The notes: generated from the sequence alone by a model not told the origin. Counted from the stretch's first letter, positions 24,322-30,700 are shown. The stretch: DNA of 30,700 bases from CAYRPN01 sp964426135 (GCA_964426135.1 CAYRPN010000063.1:1-30700); one strand, 5' to 3'. Numbers and translations are program-made.

Positions 24322-24448
24322 GGAACGGGACCGAAATAAGTTCCCCATTTAGCCGGCGGGCTTGCCCGCCGAGACGCCCTCGGCGGGCAAGCCCGCCGGC
24401 TAAATGGGGGACCGCCAATTCGCGAAGTTATTTCGGCCCCATTCCTAA
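24319..24448 (+). mobile_element. MITE-like element, copy B (124 bp plus TAA target duplication)
   Basis: The core 24322-24445 is flanked by TAA on both sides (24319-24321 and 24446-24448). The ends GGAACGGGACCGAAATAAGT and, inverted from 24445, GGAATGGGGCCGAAATAACT match copies A and C. The interior is different: a near-perfect palindrome CATTTAGCCGGCGGGCTTGC around CCGCCGAGACGCCCTCGGCGG. It is 20 bp after the lpxA stop. Confidence 0.75.
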
Positions 24449-24467
24449 CGGCTTGGCGGGAGCGGCT

Positions 24468-25400
24468 TCACGCCGAAACGCGCGTTGCTCGGGCTTCCGG
24501 GGTGGTGACCTGTGGCTGAATCGCCTGGGATTTGAGCGTCTCAGCGAAGCCGCGCTTCCGGCGTTCGTCCTTGCGGAGCGTCTCACGGTAGCGGCCGCTG
24601 GTGCCGCTGACTCGGTTGCGCAGGAACCGGCAGAGGATCTGCACGTTCTCGTCGGCGTGGAACTCCGACTCCACCAGGCTCAGCTGGTCGGCGAAGTTCA
24701 GCACCGTCTTGTTCTTGCCCGCGATAACGATGCGCTCCGATCGGAACAGGCGCTTGAAGGCGTCCTTGAGGTGCTGGATGGTCTCGGCGGAGAAGCCGTG
24801 CCGTTCCAGGCCGATGGTGTTGATGCTTTTCTCCCGGCCGGGGTCGCCGTCGAACACGATGAAGGGGGGCACATCCTTGACGACGGGGGTCATGCCGCCG
24901 ACAAAGCTGAATGAGCCGATGGTGCAGAAATGGTGGACGCCGACCATGCCGGCGACGTTGGCGTAGTCTTCGACCTTGACGTGGCCTGCGAGCAGGACGT
25001 TGTTGGCGAGCAGGACGCGGTTGCCGACGATGCAGTCGTGGGCGATGTGGCAGCCGACCATCAGCAGGTTATGGGAGCCGATGACGGTGGCACCCCCGCC
25101 GTTGCTGGTGCCCAGATGGATGGTGACGTTTTCGCGGATATCGTTGTGGTCGCCGATTTCGAGATGGGAGTCTTCGCCGGCGAATTTCAGATCCTGCGGC
25201 TCCGCCCCGATGGTCGCCTGGGGCCAGATGGTGTTGTGGCAGCCGATGCGGGTCCGGCCGAGGATGGAGACGTGGCTGATCAGGCGGGTGCCCGAGCCGA
25301 TCTGCGCCTGTCGTCCGACGAAGCAGAAGGGGCCGATCTCTGCGTCAGGGGCGACCTGGGCACCGGCTTCGACAACGGCGGATGTGTGGATGTTGCTCAT
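24468..25400 (-). CDS. lpxA: Acyl-ACP-UDP-N-acetylglucosamine O-acyltransferase
   Basis: A 310-residue protein for the first step of lipid A synthesis, transfer of a 3-hydroxyacyl chain to UDP-GlcNAc. The left-handed beta-helix hexapeptide repeats run through the first about 190 residues. The catalytic histidine is H121 in CHIAHDC, and substrate-region GMVGVHHFCTIGSFSFVGGM follows. The C-terminal helical domain is present, but the protein is about 45 residues longer than the common size, with a basic tail (LRKDERRKRGF, then Gln/Thr/Ala-rich). The ATG at 25400 begins the conserved MSNIHTSAVVE. lpxC-fabZ lies upstream on the same strand, separated by a toxin-antitoxin pair. Confidence 0.94.
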   Translation of the reverse strand: MSNIHTSAVVEAGAQVAPDAEIGPFCFVGRQAQIGSGTRLISHVSILGRTRIGCHNTIWPQATIGAEPQDLKFAGEDSHLEIGDHNDIRENVTIHLGTSNGGGATVIGSHNLLMVGCHIAHDCIVGNRVLLANNVLLAGHVKVEDYANVAGMVGVHHFCTIGSFSFVGGMTPVVKDVPPFIVFDGDPGREKSINTIGLERHGFSAETIQHLKDAFKRLFRSERIVIAGKNKTVLNFADQLSLVESEFHADENVQILCRFLRNRVSGTSGRYRETLRKDERRKRGFAETLKSQAIQPQVTTPEARATRVSA

Positions 25401-25739
25401 GGAGGCGGGTCAAAGTCCAAGGCGATCCTGACCACCGGGCCACGTCTGCCCAATGGCGGTAACGGCAATGGTTCCAACCGCAAAACCGGCACACACCGAC
25501 AACAAAATCCGGTCCCGCAGTTTCCTAACCATCGGCCAAACCGCTTCTAACCCCTGATCTAAAGCGCAGCAGTCTACCAAATGAGGGTACGTAATCCAAG
25601 CGGGGTAACTGGCGGGAGAGGTAGGAAAGGGTGGAAAGGGGTTGGGGGTTGGGAATGGGAAGGGGAGGCTTCCACCCTCTTCATGAGAGTCGCGAAAAGC
25701 AAACTTGACAAACACAACAAAGATGAAAGAATCCTCCGG
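25401..25739. other. 339-bp gap upstream of lpxA and of the toxin gene
   Basis: 25613-25670 is a G-rich stretch with a loose 7-base period (GTAGGAA, AGGGTGG, AAAGGGG, TTGGGGG, TTGGGAA). On the minus strand, 25410-25532 could encode a 40-residue hydrophobic peptide starting MVRKLRDRILLS, close before lpxA; I do not call it a gene. It probably carries the promoters of both neighbours, but no clear boxes were seen. Confidence 0.4.
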
Positions 25740-25994
25740 ATGAGAGTCACGATCACGCCAGAGGCATTGGCGCAGATCATCGAACTACCCAGGGCGATGC
25801 GGCCACGGGTTGATGCGGTCGTCCAACGCTTAAAGGCTTGGCCACAGGTGAGCGGGGTGAAGTGGCTGGTGGAGGACTGGAAAGGCTTCGCCCGCATTCG
25901 CACCGGAGACTACCGCGTGATTTTCACGTTTGCCGGCGAGGATGAAATACAAGTGGTGCCGATCGCCGACCGCCGCGACGCCTACGCCGACTGA
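25740..25994 (+). CDS. RelE/ParE-family toxin
   Basis: An 84-residue protein beginning MRVTITPEALAQIIELPRAM, with the family core VKWLVEDWKGFARIRTGDYRVIFTF and the C-terminal strand IQVVPIADRRDAY. RelE members cleave mRNA at the ribosome; ParE members act on gyrase. The GDYRVIF pattern is common to the superfamily, so the target is open. An XRE-type antitoxin gene follows after 26 bases. The ATG at 25740 fits the usual toxin length; an upstream ATG at 25683 would add 19 unusual residues. Confidence 0.88.
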   Translation: MRVTITPEALAQIIELPRAMRPRVDAVVQRLKAWPQVSGVKWLVEDWKGFARIRTGDYRVIFTFAGEDEIQVVPIADRRDAYAD

Positions 25995-26020
25995 CGCCTA
26001 CGCCGACGTAAGGAGTACCC

Positions 26021-26356
26021 ATGCCCGTTCAAACGGTCACCCTGAACAACGAGCCATTCGCGCTGCTGCCCCGCGCCGAGTATGAGGAACTGGTCGCCCG
26101 CGCCGCCGGTGAAAAACTGCCGGCCTATCCGCCGCGGGACAAGAACGGCAACTACCCGGCAGCCGACGCGATCCGCGTCGTGATTGCCCGCGACATCATC
26201 ACCAGCCGAATCGCCGCCGGTTGGACGCAGGAGGAACTGGCCAAGCGCGCCGGAGTGAGCGCCGAGACCATCAGCCGGCTGGAAGGTGGCAAGCATAAGC
26301 CTCAGGCTGCGACGATTGAAAAGATTGATGCCGCCTTCAAAAAGGCGGGAGTGTGA
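26021..26356 (+). CDS. XRE-family antitoxin (HigA-like)
   Basis: A 111-residue protein. The N-terminal part (TLNNEPFALLPRAEYEELVAR) resembles antitoxin regions that bind a partner. The helix-turn-helix is at about 67-92 (GWTQEELAKRAGVSAETISRLEGGKHKP). AAGGAG lies 5 bases before the ATG, a stronger site than that of the toxin gene. Toxin-first order with an XRE antitoxin is the HigBA arrangement. It probably binds and represses its own promoter. Confidence 0.9.
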   Translation: MPVQTVTLNNEPFALLPRAEYEELVARAAGEKLPAYPPRDKNGNYPAADAIRVVIARDIITSRIAAGWTQEELAKRAGVSAETISRLEGGKHKPQAATIEKIDAAFKKAGV

Positions 26357-26438
26357 TCCGGCGCCAGGCGAACGCAGCCTTTGCCATGACCGTCCAAGAA
26401 GGAGTCCCCGCTCCCCAACCCCGAACCCCCGCTTACCC

Positions 26439-27785
26439 TCAAATCTCATTCAACTGCTCATCATCCACCAGCATGAACTTCACCTCAGCCTCCGCCGCCA
26501 ACTCCCCTTGGATAAACGCTTTGCAGCGCATGTGCGCGATCCGGCTGCGAATCCGGATCGCCTCGGCTTCAAGCACGAGCTGGTCACCCGGCGTCACCGG
26601 CTTACGCAGCTTCACCCGGTCCAGGCTCAGCAGCACCGCCAGCTTGCCCACGTTTTCCAGGCTCTGACCGATCAGCACGCCCGATAACTGGGCCATCGCC
26701 TCCACCACCAGCACGCCCGGCATGATCGGCGTACCCGGATAGTGCCCCTGGAAGAACGGCTCGTTGAACGTCACGTTCTTGATGCCCACCGCCCGCCTGT
26801 CGCCCTCGATCTCAATCACACGATCCACCAGCAGCATCGGGTAGCGATGCGGCAGGATGCGCGAGAGTTTGCGGATATCGATGACGGTGCGGGTCAGGGC
26901 CGTCTCCAGCCGATTCTGCTTGCCGCACTTGCGGATGATGGCGCGGACCAGGGCGTGGTTGAGGGCGTGGCCGCTCTTGAAGGCGATGATCCTGCCCTGG
27001 ATGGGGGCGCCGAGCAGGTAGAGGTCGCCGATGAGGTCGACGATCTTGTGGCGGACGGGCTCATCGGGAAATCGCAGGCCGGCAGTGCCCAAGGCGCCTT
27101 GTTCGCCGAAGACCAGCACATCGTCCTCGGTCAGGTGCGTGCCCATGCCGGCCGCCCGCAGCGCCTTGGCTTCGTGATCGAGGACGAAGGTGCGGGCTGG
27201 GGCGATCTCGTGGGCGTAGTTGCCGTTGCGGAAGTCGAAGCTGCGAAGCTGCCGGCCGATCGCGGGGAACCGGCTGTAGTCCAGCTCGTACACCACGTGC
27301 ATGCCCGGCTCCTCGCCCGGGTCGCAAGGCACCGCCATCGCCATCGCATCGCCCTGCCGAACGACCACCGGCTCGGTGATTTTCAGGCGGGTGCGCGTCG
27401 CGTCCTGCCGCACGACGCCTGCTTCCATCAGGGCATCGTAAAACGGCAGGGCCGAGCCATCGGCGCCGGGCACTTCCGGCGCGGTGATGTCGATGGTGAG
27501 GTTGTCGATATTCAGCGCGGCAATCGCGCTCATGCAGTGTTCACAGGTATCGACGCTGGCGTCACCGCTGGAGATGGTGGTGCGCCGCTCGCGCTTGACG
27601 ACATTGCCCACCAGCGCGGGAATCTGCCGCCCGCCCAGATCGGTGCGCACGAACACGATGCCCTGATTCTCTGACGCCGGCCGGAACGTCATCGAAACCG
27701 GTGTGCCGCTGAACAGACCCAGGCCTGACAGCGAAACGGGCTTGGCAATGGTGTGCTGCGATTCCATGCGGGGTTCAACCAACAT
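26439..27785 (-). CDS. lpxC-fabZ: Bifunctional LpxC-FabZ: UDP-3-O-acyl-GlcNAc deacetylase / 3-hydroxyacyl-ACP dehydratase
   Basis: A 448-residue fusion. LpxC (1 to about 295) catalyses the committed step of lipid A synthesis; zinc ligands expected are H83 (CEHCMSAI), H246 and D250 (VRHKIVDLIGD), with H273 in SGHALNHALV. FabZ (about 305-448) dehydrates 3-hydroxyacyl-ACP: LPHRYPMLLVDRV at 311-323, catalytic H348 in FFQGHYPGTPIMPG and E362 in VEAMAQ. Such fusions are known in Bacteroidetes, Planctomycetes and relatives. The ATG at 27785 is the first ATG; a later ATG at 27767 is possible. A TATACT box ends 5 bases before the first ATG, suggesting a leaderless transcript. Confidence 0.95.
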   Translation of the reverse strand: MLVEPRMESQHTIAKPVSLSGLGLFSGTPVSMTFRPASENQGIVFVRTDLGGRQIPALVGNVVKRERRTTISSGDASVDTCEHCMSAIAALNIDNLTIDITAPEVPGADGSALPFYDALMEAGVVRQDATRTRLKITEPVVVRQGDAMAMAVPCDPGEEPGMHVVYELDYSRFPAIGRQLRSFDFRNGNYAHEIAPARTFVLDHEAKALRAAGMGTHLTEDDVLVFGEQGALGTAGLRFPDEPVRHKIVDLIGDLYLLGAPIQGRIIAFKSGHALNHALVRAIIRKCGKQNRLETALTRTVIDIRKLSRILPHRYPMLLVDRVIEIEGDRRAVGIKNVTFNEPFFQGHYPGTPIMPGVLVVEAMAQLSGVLIGQSLENVGKLAVLLSLDRVKLRKPVTPGDQLVLEAEAIRIRSRIAHMRCKAFIQGELAAEAEVKFMLVDDEQLNEI

Positions 27786-27790
27786 CGACA

Positions 27791-27796
27791 AGTATA
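27791..27796 (-). promoter_or_regulatory. -10 box of lpxC-fabZ
   Basis: TATACT on the minus strand, five bases before the ATG at 27785. Transcription from it would begin at or within a few bases of the A of the ATG. No clear -35 box. Confidence 0.45.
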
Positions 27797-27931
27797 GTGG
27801 GTTGTCGAGAAGGGATTTTTCGCCGGCGATGAACGGGTTCGGCGCAGCTTGCGCCTCGAACGCAACTGATCCTCTTCCTTGACGGGAGCATCAAAATAAA
27901 ATTGAACAGGTCACGCCATGAGCTGAATCTC

Positions 27932-27991
27932 GCCCAAAGGCGCAAAGCTCGCAAAGGAAGCAGCTTTCCTTGCGAGCTTTGCGCCTTGGCG
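27932..27991. repeat. Long hairpin, CGCAAAGCTCGCAAAG type
   Basis: CCAAAGGCGCAAAGCTCGCA (left) pairs with the complement ending TGCGAGCTTTGCGCCTTGG (right, to 27989), about 27 bp per arm with single-base bulges and a tiny loop. It lies between lpxC-fabZ and MITE-like copy C. There is no T-run. The 424-bp gap (27786-28209) holds this hairpin, the lpxC promoter and copy C, and no gene. Confidence 0.8.
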
Positions 27992-28010
27992 CGAGGCTCA
28001 TCGGTTCAGG

Positions 28011-28212
28011 TTAGGAATCGGAGCGAAACAACTACCCGATTTGCAAGGTTCGAACTCCCCTCCCTTTCAGGGAGGGGCAGGGGGAGGGTCGGGCAAACAG
28101 CCTGATTTCATGCACAATCATGCAGTGCGCCCGACCCTCCCCTAACCCCTCCCTAAGAGGGAGGGGAATCGGAAACGGCCAAGTCGGGAAGTTATTTCGG
28201 TCACGATCCTTA
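28011..28212 (-). mobile_element. MITE-like element, copy C (196 bp plus TTA target duplication)
   Basis: The core 28014-28209 is flanked by TTA at 28011-28013 and 28210-28212. It is the reverse complement of copy A with about four mismatches by eye. The right TTA is, on the minus strand, the TAA stop codon of the DUF1501 gene; the element therefore inserted at the stop codon and duplicated it. Confidence 0.82.
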
Positions 28213-29613
28213 CCCAAACAATTCCATCACCGGTTTGCCGGTGGTGAGTGAGCGGGAGATGCCGCTGGCGTCTTTCGGGTCGTTGATTGGGATTCCCAGT
28301 GCGTGGTAGATCGTGGCGGCAAACTCCTCGGGACGAACAGGGTCGCTGGTGACCGCTGCTCCGTACTTGTCGGACTTGCCGTACACCTTGCCGCCGGCGA
28401 TGCCCGCGCCCGCCATGATGGCGGAGAAGCACTGGGGCCAGTGCTGGCGTCCGAGGGGACCCTGCGTCAGGATCGTGGGCGTGCGGCCGAACTCACCGGT
28501 CACGACCACGAGCGTGTTCTCCAGCATGCCGCGCTCCTTGAGATCGGAGAGCAGCGCGGCCAGCGCCTGATCCAGTCGCGGCAAGCAGAATCCCATGCCG
28601 TACGATCCGTTGCCGAAGGCATTGCCCATGCCCATGTTTCCGCCGTGCATGTCCCAACTGCTGCTGGGCGGGCCGTTGGTTTCATGCGGCGCCTGTCCGG
28701 TCCAGCCGTTGACGGTGACAAAGCGCACCCCCGCTTCGACCATCCGCCGGGCGAGCAGGAGGTTCTGCCCCAGCGGATGCATGCCATAGCGTTCGCGCAC
28801 GCTCGCCGGCTCGCGTTTCAGGTCAAATGCCTGCCGGCCCTCGACGCGGGTCATCGCGTCGTAGGCCTGCTCGCGCAGGTCTGACCAGTCTGTTCCGATC
28901 TTGTCTTTGTCGAGCTTCTTGGATTCGATCTCGCTCAGCAGTGCCTTGCGTCGGGCGATTCGATCCGCGTCGCCAAGATCGTAAATCGGTGGTGGCGAGA
29001 ACTTCTCCATCGCCGGATGATTGTCGGCCGAGCCGATGAACACTGGCGCATAAGCCGAGCCGAGGTAACCGCCGATGCCGATGTTCGGCGCGCAAAAGAC
29101 GGAGTCGCCGACGCATTTGATCAGCCAGGCGTTGGAAACGAGATTGCGCTTGCTGGGCCTGTGCTTGGCGACATACGACCCGAGGTAAGGCTGGTCGTCG
29201 GGTTTCCCTTGCTGAACGCGCTTCTCCGATTGACCGCTGAGCAGGTTATGCATGGCGTCGAAGTGATTGCTGATGGCGCCCGGATGCGTCATCGAATTGA
29301 TCAGCGTGAACTGGTCCGTCAATTTGGCCAGTTGCGTGTGCATCTCATTGATGCGCATGCCAGGCACTTTGGTGGAGATGGGTTTGTACGGCCCGCGGAT
29401 CGTGTCCGGCGCGTCGGGCTTCATGTCCCAGGTGTCCACGTGGCTCGGTCCGCCGCAGAGCAACACAAAGATGCAGGATTTTTCCGAAGCGACGGCGTTG
29501 CCTTTGGCGTCGAGTTTGTCGCTGCCCATCACCACGCCGGGCATTCCGAGGCTCAGCGTGCCCAGACCGGTCGCGATAAGGGCTTGGCGTCGGTTCATCT
29601 GGATATTGGTCAT
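28210..29613 (-). CDS. DUF1501 protein (sulfatase-like fold, exported), copy 2
   Basis: A 467-residue protein with a twin-arginine-like leader (NRRQALIATGLGTLSLGMPG, arginines 8-9). Landmarks are CGGPSHVDTWDMKPDAP, SSSWDMHGG and GEFGRTPTI. It is shorter than copy 1 and diverged from it, so it is not a recent duplicate. The ATG at 29613 has GAGAGG 5 bases upstream. No DUF1549/1553 partner is next to it in the window. Its stop codon is part of the target duplication of MITE-like copy C. Function is unknown; it is probably periplasmic. Confidence 0.92.
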   Translation of the reverse strand: MTNIQMNRRQALIATGLGTLSLGMPGVVMGSDKLDAKGNAVASEKSCIFVLLCGGPSHVDTWDMKPDAPDTIRGPYKPISTKVPGMRINEMHTQLAKLTDQFTLINSMTHPGAISNHFDAMHNLLSGQSEKRVQQGKPDDQPYLGSYVAKHRPSKRNLVSNAWLIKCVGDSVFCAPNIGIGGYLGSAYAPVFIGSADNHPAMEKFSPPPIYDLGDADRIARRKALLSEIESKKLDKDKIGTDWSDLREQAYDAMTRVEGRQAFDLKREPASVRERYGMHPLGQNLLLARRMVEAGVRFVTVNGWTGQAPHETNGPPSSSWDMHGGNMGMGNAFGNGSYGMGFCLPRLDQALAALLSDLKERGMLENTLVVVTGEFGRTPTILTQGPLGRQHWPQCFSAIMAGAGIAGGKVYGKSDKYGAAVTSDPVRPEEFAATIYHALGIPINDPKDASGISRSLTTGKPVMELFG

Positions 29614-29680
29614 GCGAACCTCTCGATCAGAATGGGCAGTCTGGAAGATGGATCAGCCGTTATCCGACGGCTTGGATTTC

Positions 29681-29686
29681 AGTATA
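29681..29686 (-). promoter_or_regulatory. Possible -10 box of the second DUF1501 gene
   Basis: TGTATACT on the minus strand, an extended -10 form, giving a leader of about 60 bases before the ATG at 29613. No good -35 box is visible. Confidence 0.4.
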
Positions 29687-29742
29687 CATCGGCAGTTCTG
29701 ATTTCCTTCACCTTTCAGATTTGACCCCAGGGCGCGCAGCGC

Positions 29743-29766
29743 GGGTCTGCCAACAGTTCCGGGAGC
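29743..29766 (+). repeat. End of a palindromic element, GGGTSTGCC family
   Basis: GGGTCTGCCAACAGTTCCGG, the same end as at 3680. The following sequence to about 29960 has further inverted segments (CCCGCCCGG near 29866 and CCGGGCGGG near 29952) but no gene. Confidence 0.6.
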
Positions 29767-30108
29767 CGCGTTGCCCCTCTCGCTCACCGGGGAACGGGAG
29801 CGGGGCGCCGGGTCCGCGGAGCCGGGTGATCGCTCCCTGGAAAAGTGGCCGGCCACAGACCCCCGCCCGGTGAAAACGCGCGATAACCCGTGCCGGTGCA
29901 GGCTCTTATCGTTTTGACTGCCAAAAAGGTAGGACACTTTTCGGCCACTTCGCCGGGCGGGCGCAGGATACCCGACGCGGACCTTGCGCAGCGTTACTCG
30001 AACGCGCAACGAACAGCTCACGCCCCGGATGGCAAGGGTGGCGATCATGTGCACATGATACCGAAAAACGAACAAACCAGCAAGGTGCATTTTCACCTGG
30101 GGCGCCGA

Positions 30109-30207
30109 GAGTGTGCCAACATTTCCGGGGGGGCGATGAAGGGGGCGGGGTGGGGGCGATGGTCCGGCCCCCTCTTCCTCCGGGAGAGGGCTGGGGTGAG
30201 GGCCGAA
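30109..30207 (+). repeat. Half copy of the 3680-type palindromic element
   Basis: Begins GAGTGTGCCAACATTTCCGG and continues with CCGGCCCCCTCTTCCTCCGG and GAGAGGGCTGGGGTGAGGG. This is the same order as the right half of the 3680-3898 element read in reverse. The other half is missing and the 119-bp direct repeats follow. Confidence 0.75.
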
Positions 30208-30231
30208 TTACAACCGGCCCCCAATCGCGAC

Positions 30232-30350
30232 GGGTGGCCGGGGCAGGAGAGCCGCGCACGAAGTAAGCGGGATTCTGAAAACTATTTAACGAGTAGGCAC
30301 ATCTTCAAATACCGCAGAATGCGACGAACGCCGCCTGACTTCGTGAGTTC
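30232..30350 (+). repeat. 119-bp direct repeat, copy 1
   Basis: Starts GGGTGGCCGGGGCAGGAGAG and ends GACTTCGTGAGTTC. It matches copy 2 at 30393-30511 except for a variable block of about 20 bases in the middle (after CTGAAAACT). It contains no gene. Confidence 0.9.
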
Positions 30351-30392
30351 CAAACCCCTGAATCCGCTTACTTCGTGCGCGGCTCATTCGTC

Positions 30393-30511
30393 GGGTGGCC
30401 GGAGCAGGAGAGCCGCGCACGAAGTAAGCGGGATTCTGAAAACTCTCCGACGATCAAATACATCTTCAAATACCGCAGAATGCGACGAACGCCGCCTGAC
30501 TTCGTGAGTTC
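30393..30511 (+). repeat. 119-bp direct repeat, copy 2
   Basis: Second copy, offset exactly 161 bases from copy 1. The 42-base spacer between them contains CTTACTTCGTGCGCGGCT, the complement of AGCCGCGCACGAAGTAAG found near the start of both copies, so each copy can form a hairpin with the spacer. Confidence 0.9.
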
Positions 30512-30562
30512 GGGTCTGCCAAAACTTCCAGGGGGCGGCATTCCGGCCCCATCTCCCGGATG
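30512..30562 (+). repeat. Part of a 3680-type palindromic element
   Basis: GGGTCTGCCAAAACTTCCAG followed by GGCATTCCGGCCCCATCTCC, the same order as at the right end of the 3680-3898 element read in reverse. It begins directly after direct repeat copy 2. Confidence 0.7.
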
Positions 30563-30605
30563 GAGCGACACAGTTCCGAAGTGCCTGCCGCTCTTGGCGG
30601 CGGTT

Positions 30606-30700
30606 CAAAGTTTCTGCGTGACGACTACTTTTTCTTTTTGGCTCGTCCGGCCAATGCGTACTCGTCTTGTCAGAGCCGGAGTCTGTGACTCCGGTTCGCC
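30606..30700 (-). other. Possible 3' end of a gene running in from the right edge
   Basis: On the minus strand one frame stays open from the edge to a TGA at 30606; another ends ...DEYALAGRAKKKK at a TAG near 30627, which looks like a natural lysine-rich protein end but has a stop about 14 codons upstream, next to the palindrome CCGGAGTC-aca-GACTCCGG. The data are too short to choose. Confidence 0.25.

Noticed and set aside
25530..25605. tRNA-like stretch on the minus strand (CTCATTTGGTAGACTGCTG)
   Set aside because: It recalls a D-arm, but the acceptor and T-arms do not pair and there is no proper T-loop.

Overview
The window reads as a high-GC chromosomal segment of a member of the Planctomycetota, possibly Phycisphaerae (inference). 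The evidence is: a planctomycete-type cytochrome/DUF1549/DUF1553 protein, two DUF1501 proteins with twin-arginine-like leaders, a PEP-CTERM protein, a fused LpxC-FabZ, and methanofuran/tetrahydromethanopterin-type C1 genes next to an NAD-linked formate dehydrogenase. No rRNA, tRNA, CRISPR array or phage gene was seen.

Layout. 1-3635 (minus strand): a likely operon of a small membrane protein, a CitG-like protein, an ATP-grasp ligase (MfnD-like) and a hydantoinase/oxoprolinase-family protein (MfnF-like). The last two are methanofuran biosynthesis families. 4069-9087 (plus): a Gfo/Idh/MocA oxidoreductase and a 1110-residue secreted cytochrome protein. 9115-10422 (minus): a secreted protein of unknown function. 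10712-11464 (plus): a PEP-CTERM protein with a clear terminator. 11618-18496 (minus): a co-directional run holding fdhB (NuoE-NuoF fusion) and fdhA (molybdopterin subunit), with a GNAT-like protein, a small basic protein and a ribbon-helix-helix protein between them and a PIN toxin pair after them. 18796-24111 (plus): DUF1501, PLD-like, photolyase and ACT-domain genes. 24468-27785 (minus): lpxA and lpxC-fabZ, separated by a RelE/XRE toxin-antitoxin pair on the other strand. 28210-29613 (minus): a second DUF1501 gene. 29614-30700 is almost only repeats.

How the genes work together. The mfn-type genes would help make the carrier for H4MPT/methanofuran-linked formaldehyde oxidation. FdhAB would oxidise the resulting formate to CO2 with NAD+. 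lpxA and lpxC-fabZ imply lipid A synthesis and hence an outer membrane.

The most unusual aspect is the density and placement of repeats. There are three copies of a MITE-like element with terminal inverted repeats and 3-bp TTA/TAA target duplications; two are nearly identical and inverted 22.7 kb apart, and one supplies the stop codon of a DUF1501 gene. A second palindromic family has ends like GGGTSTGCCAA. Short heptanucleotide arrays recur, resembling cyanobacterial STRRs. An 18-bp minisatellite sits inside a larger palindrome. Several of these repeats lie in frame inside conserved enzymes (fdhA once, fdhB twice, the DUF1549/1553 gene twice) and add apparently neutral peptide inserts, one of them between two Fe-S cysteine pairs.
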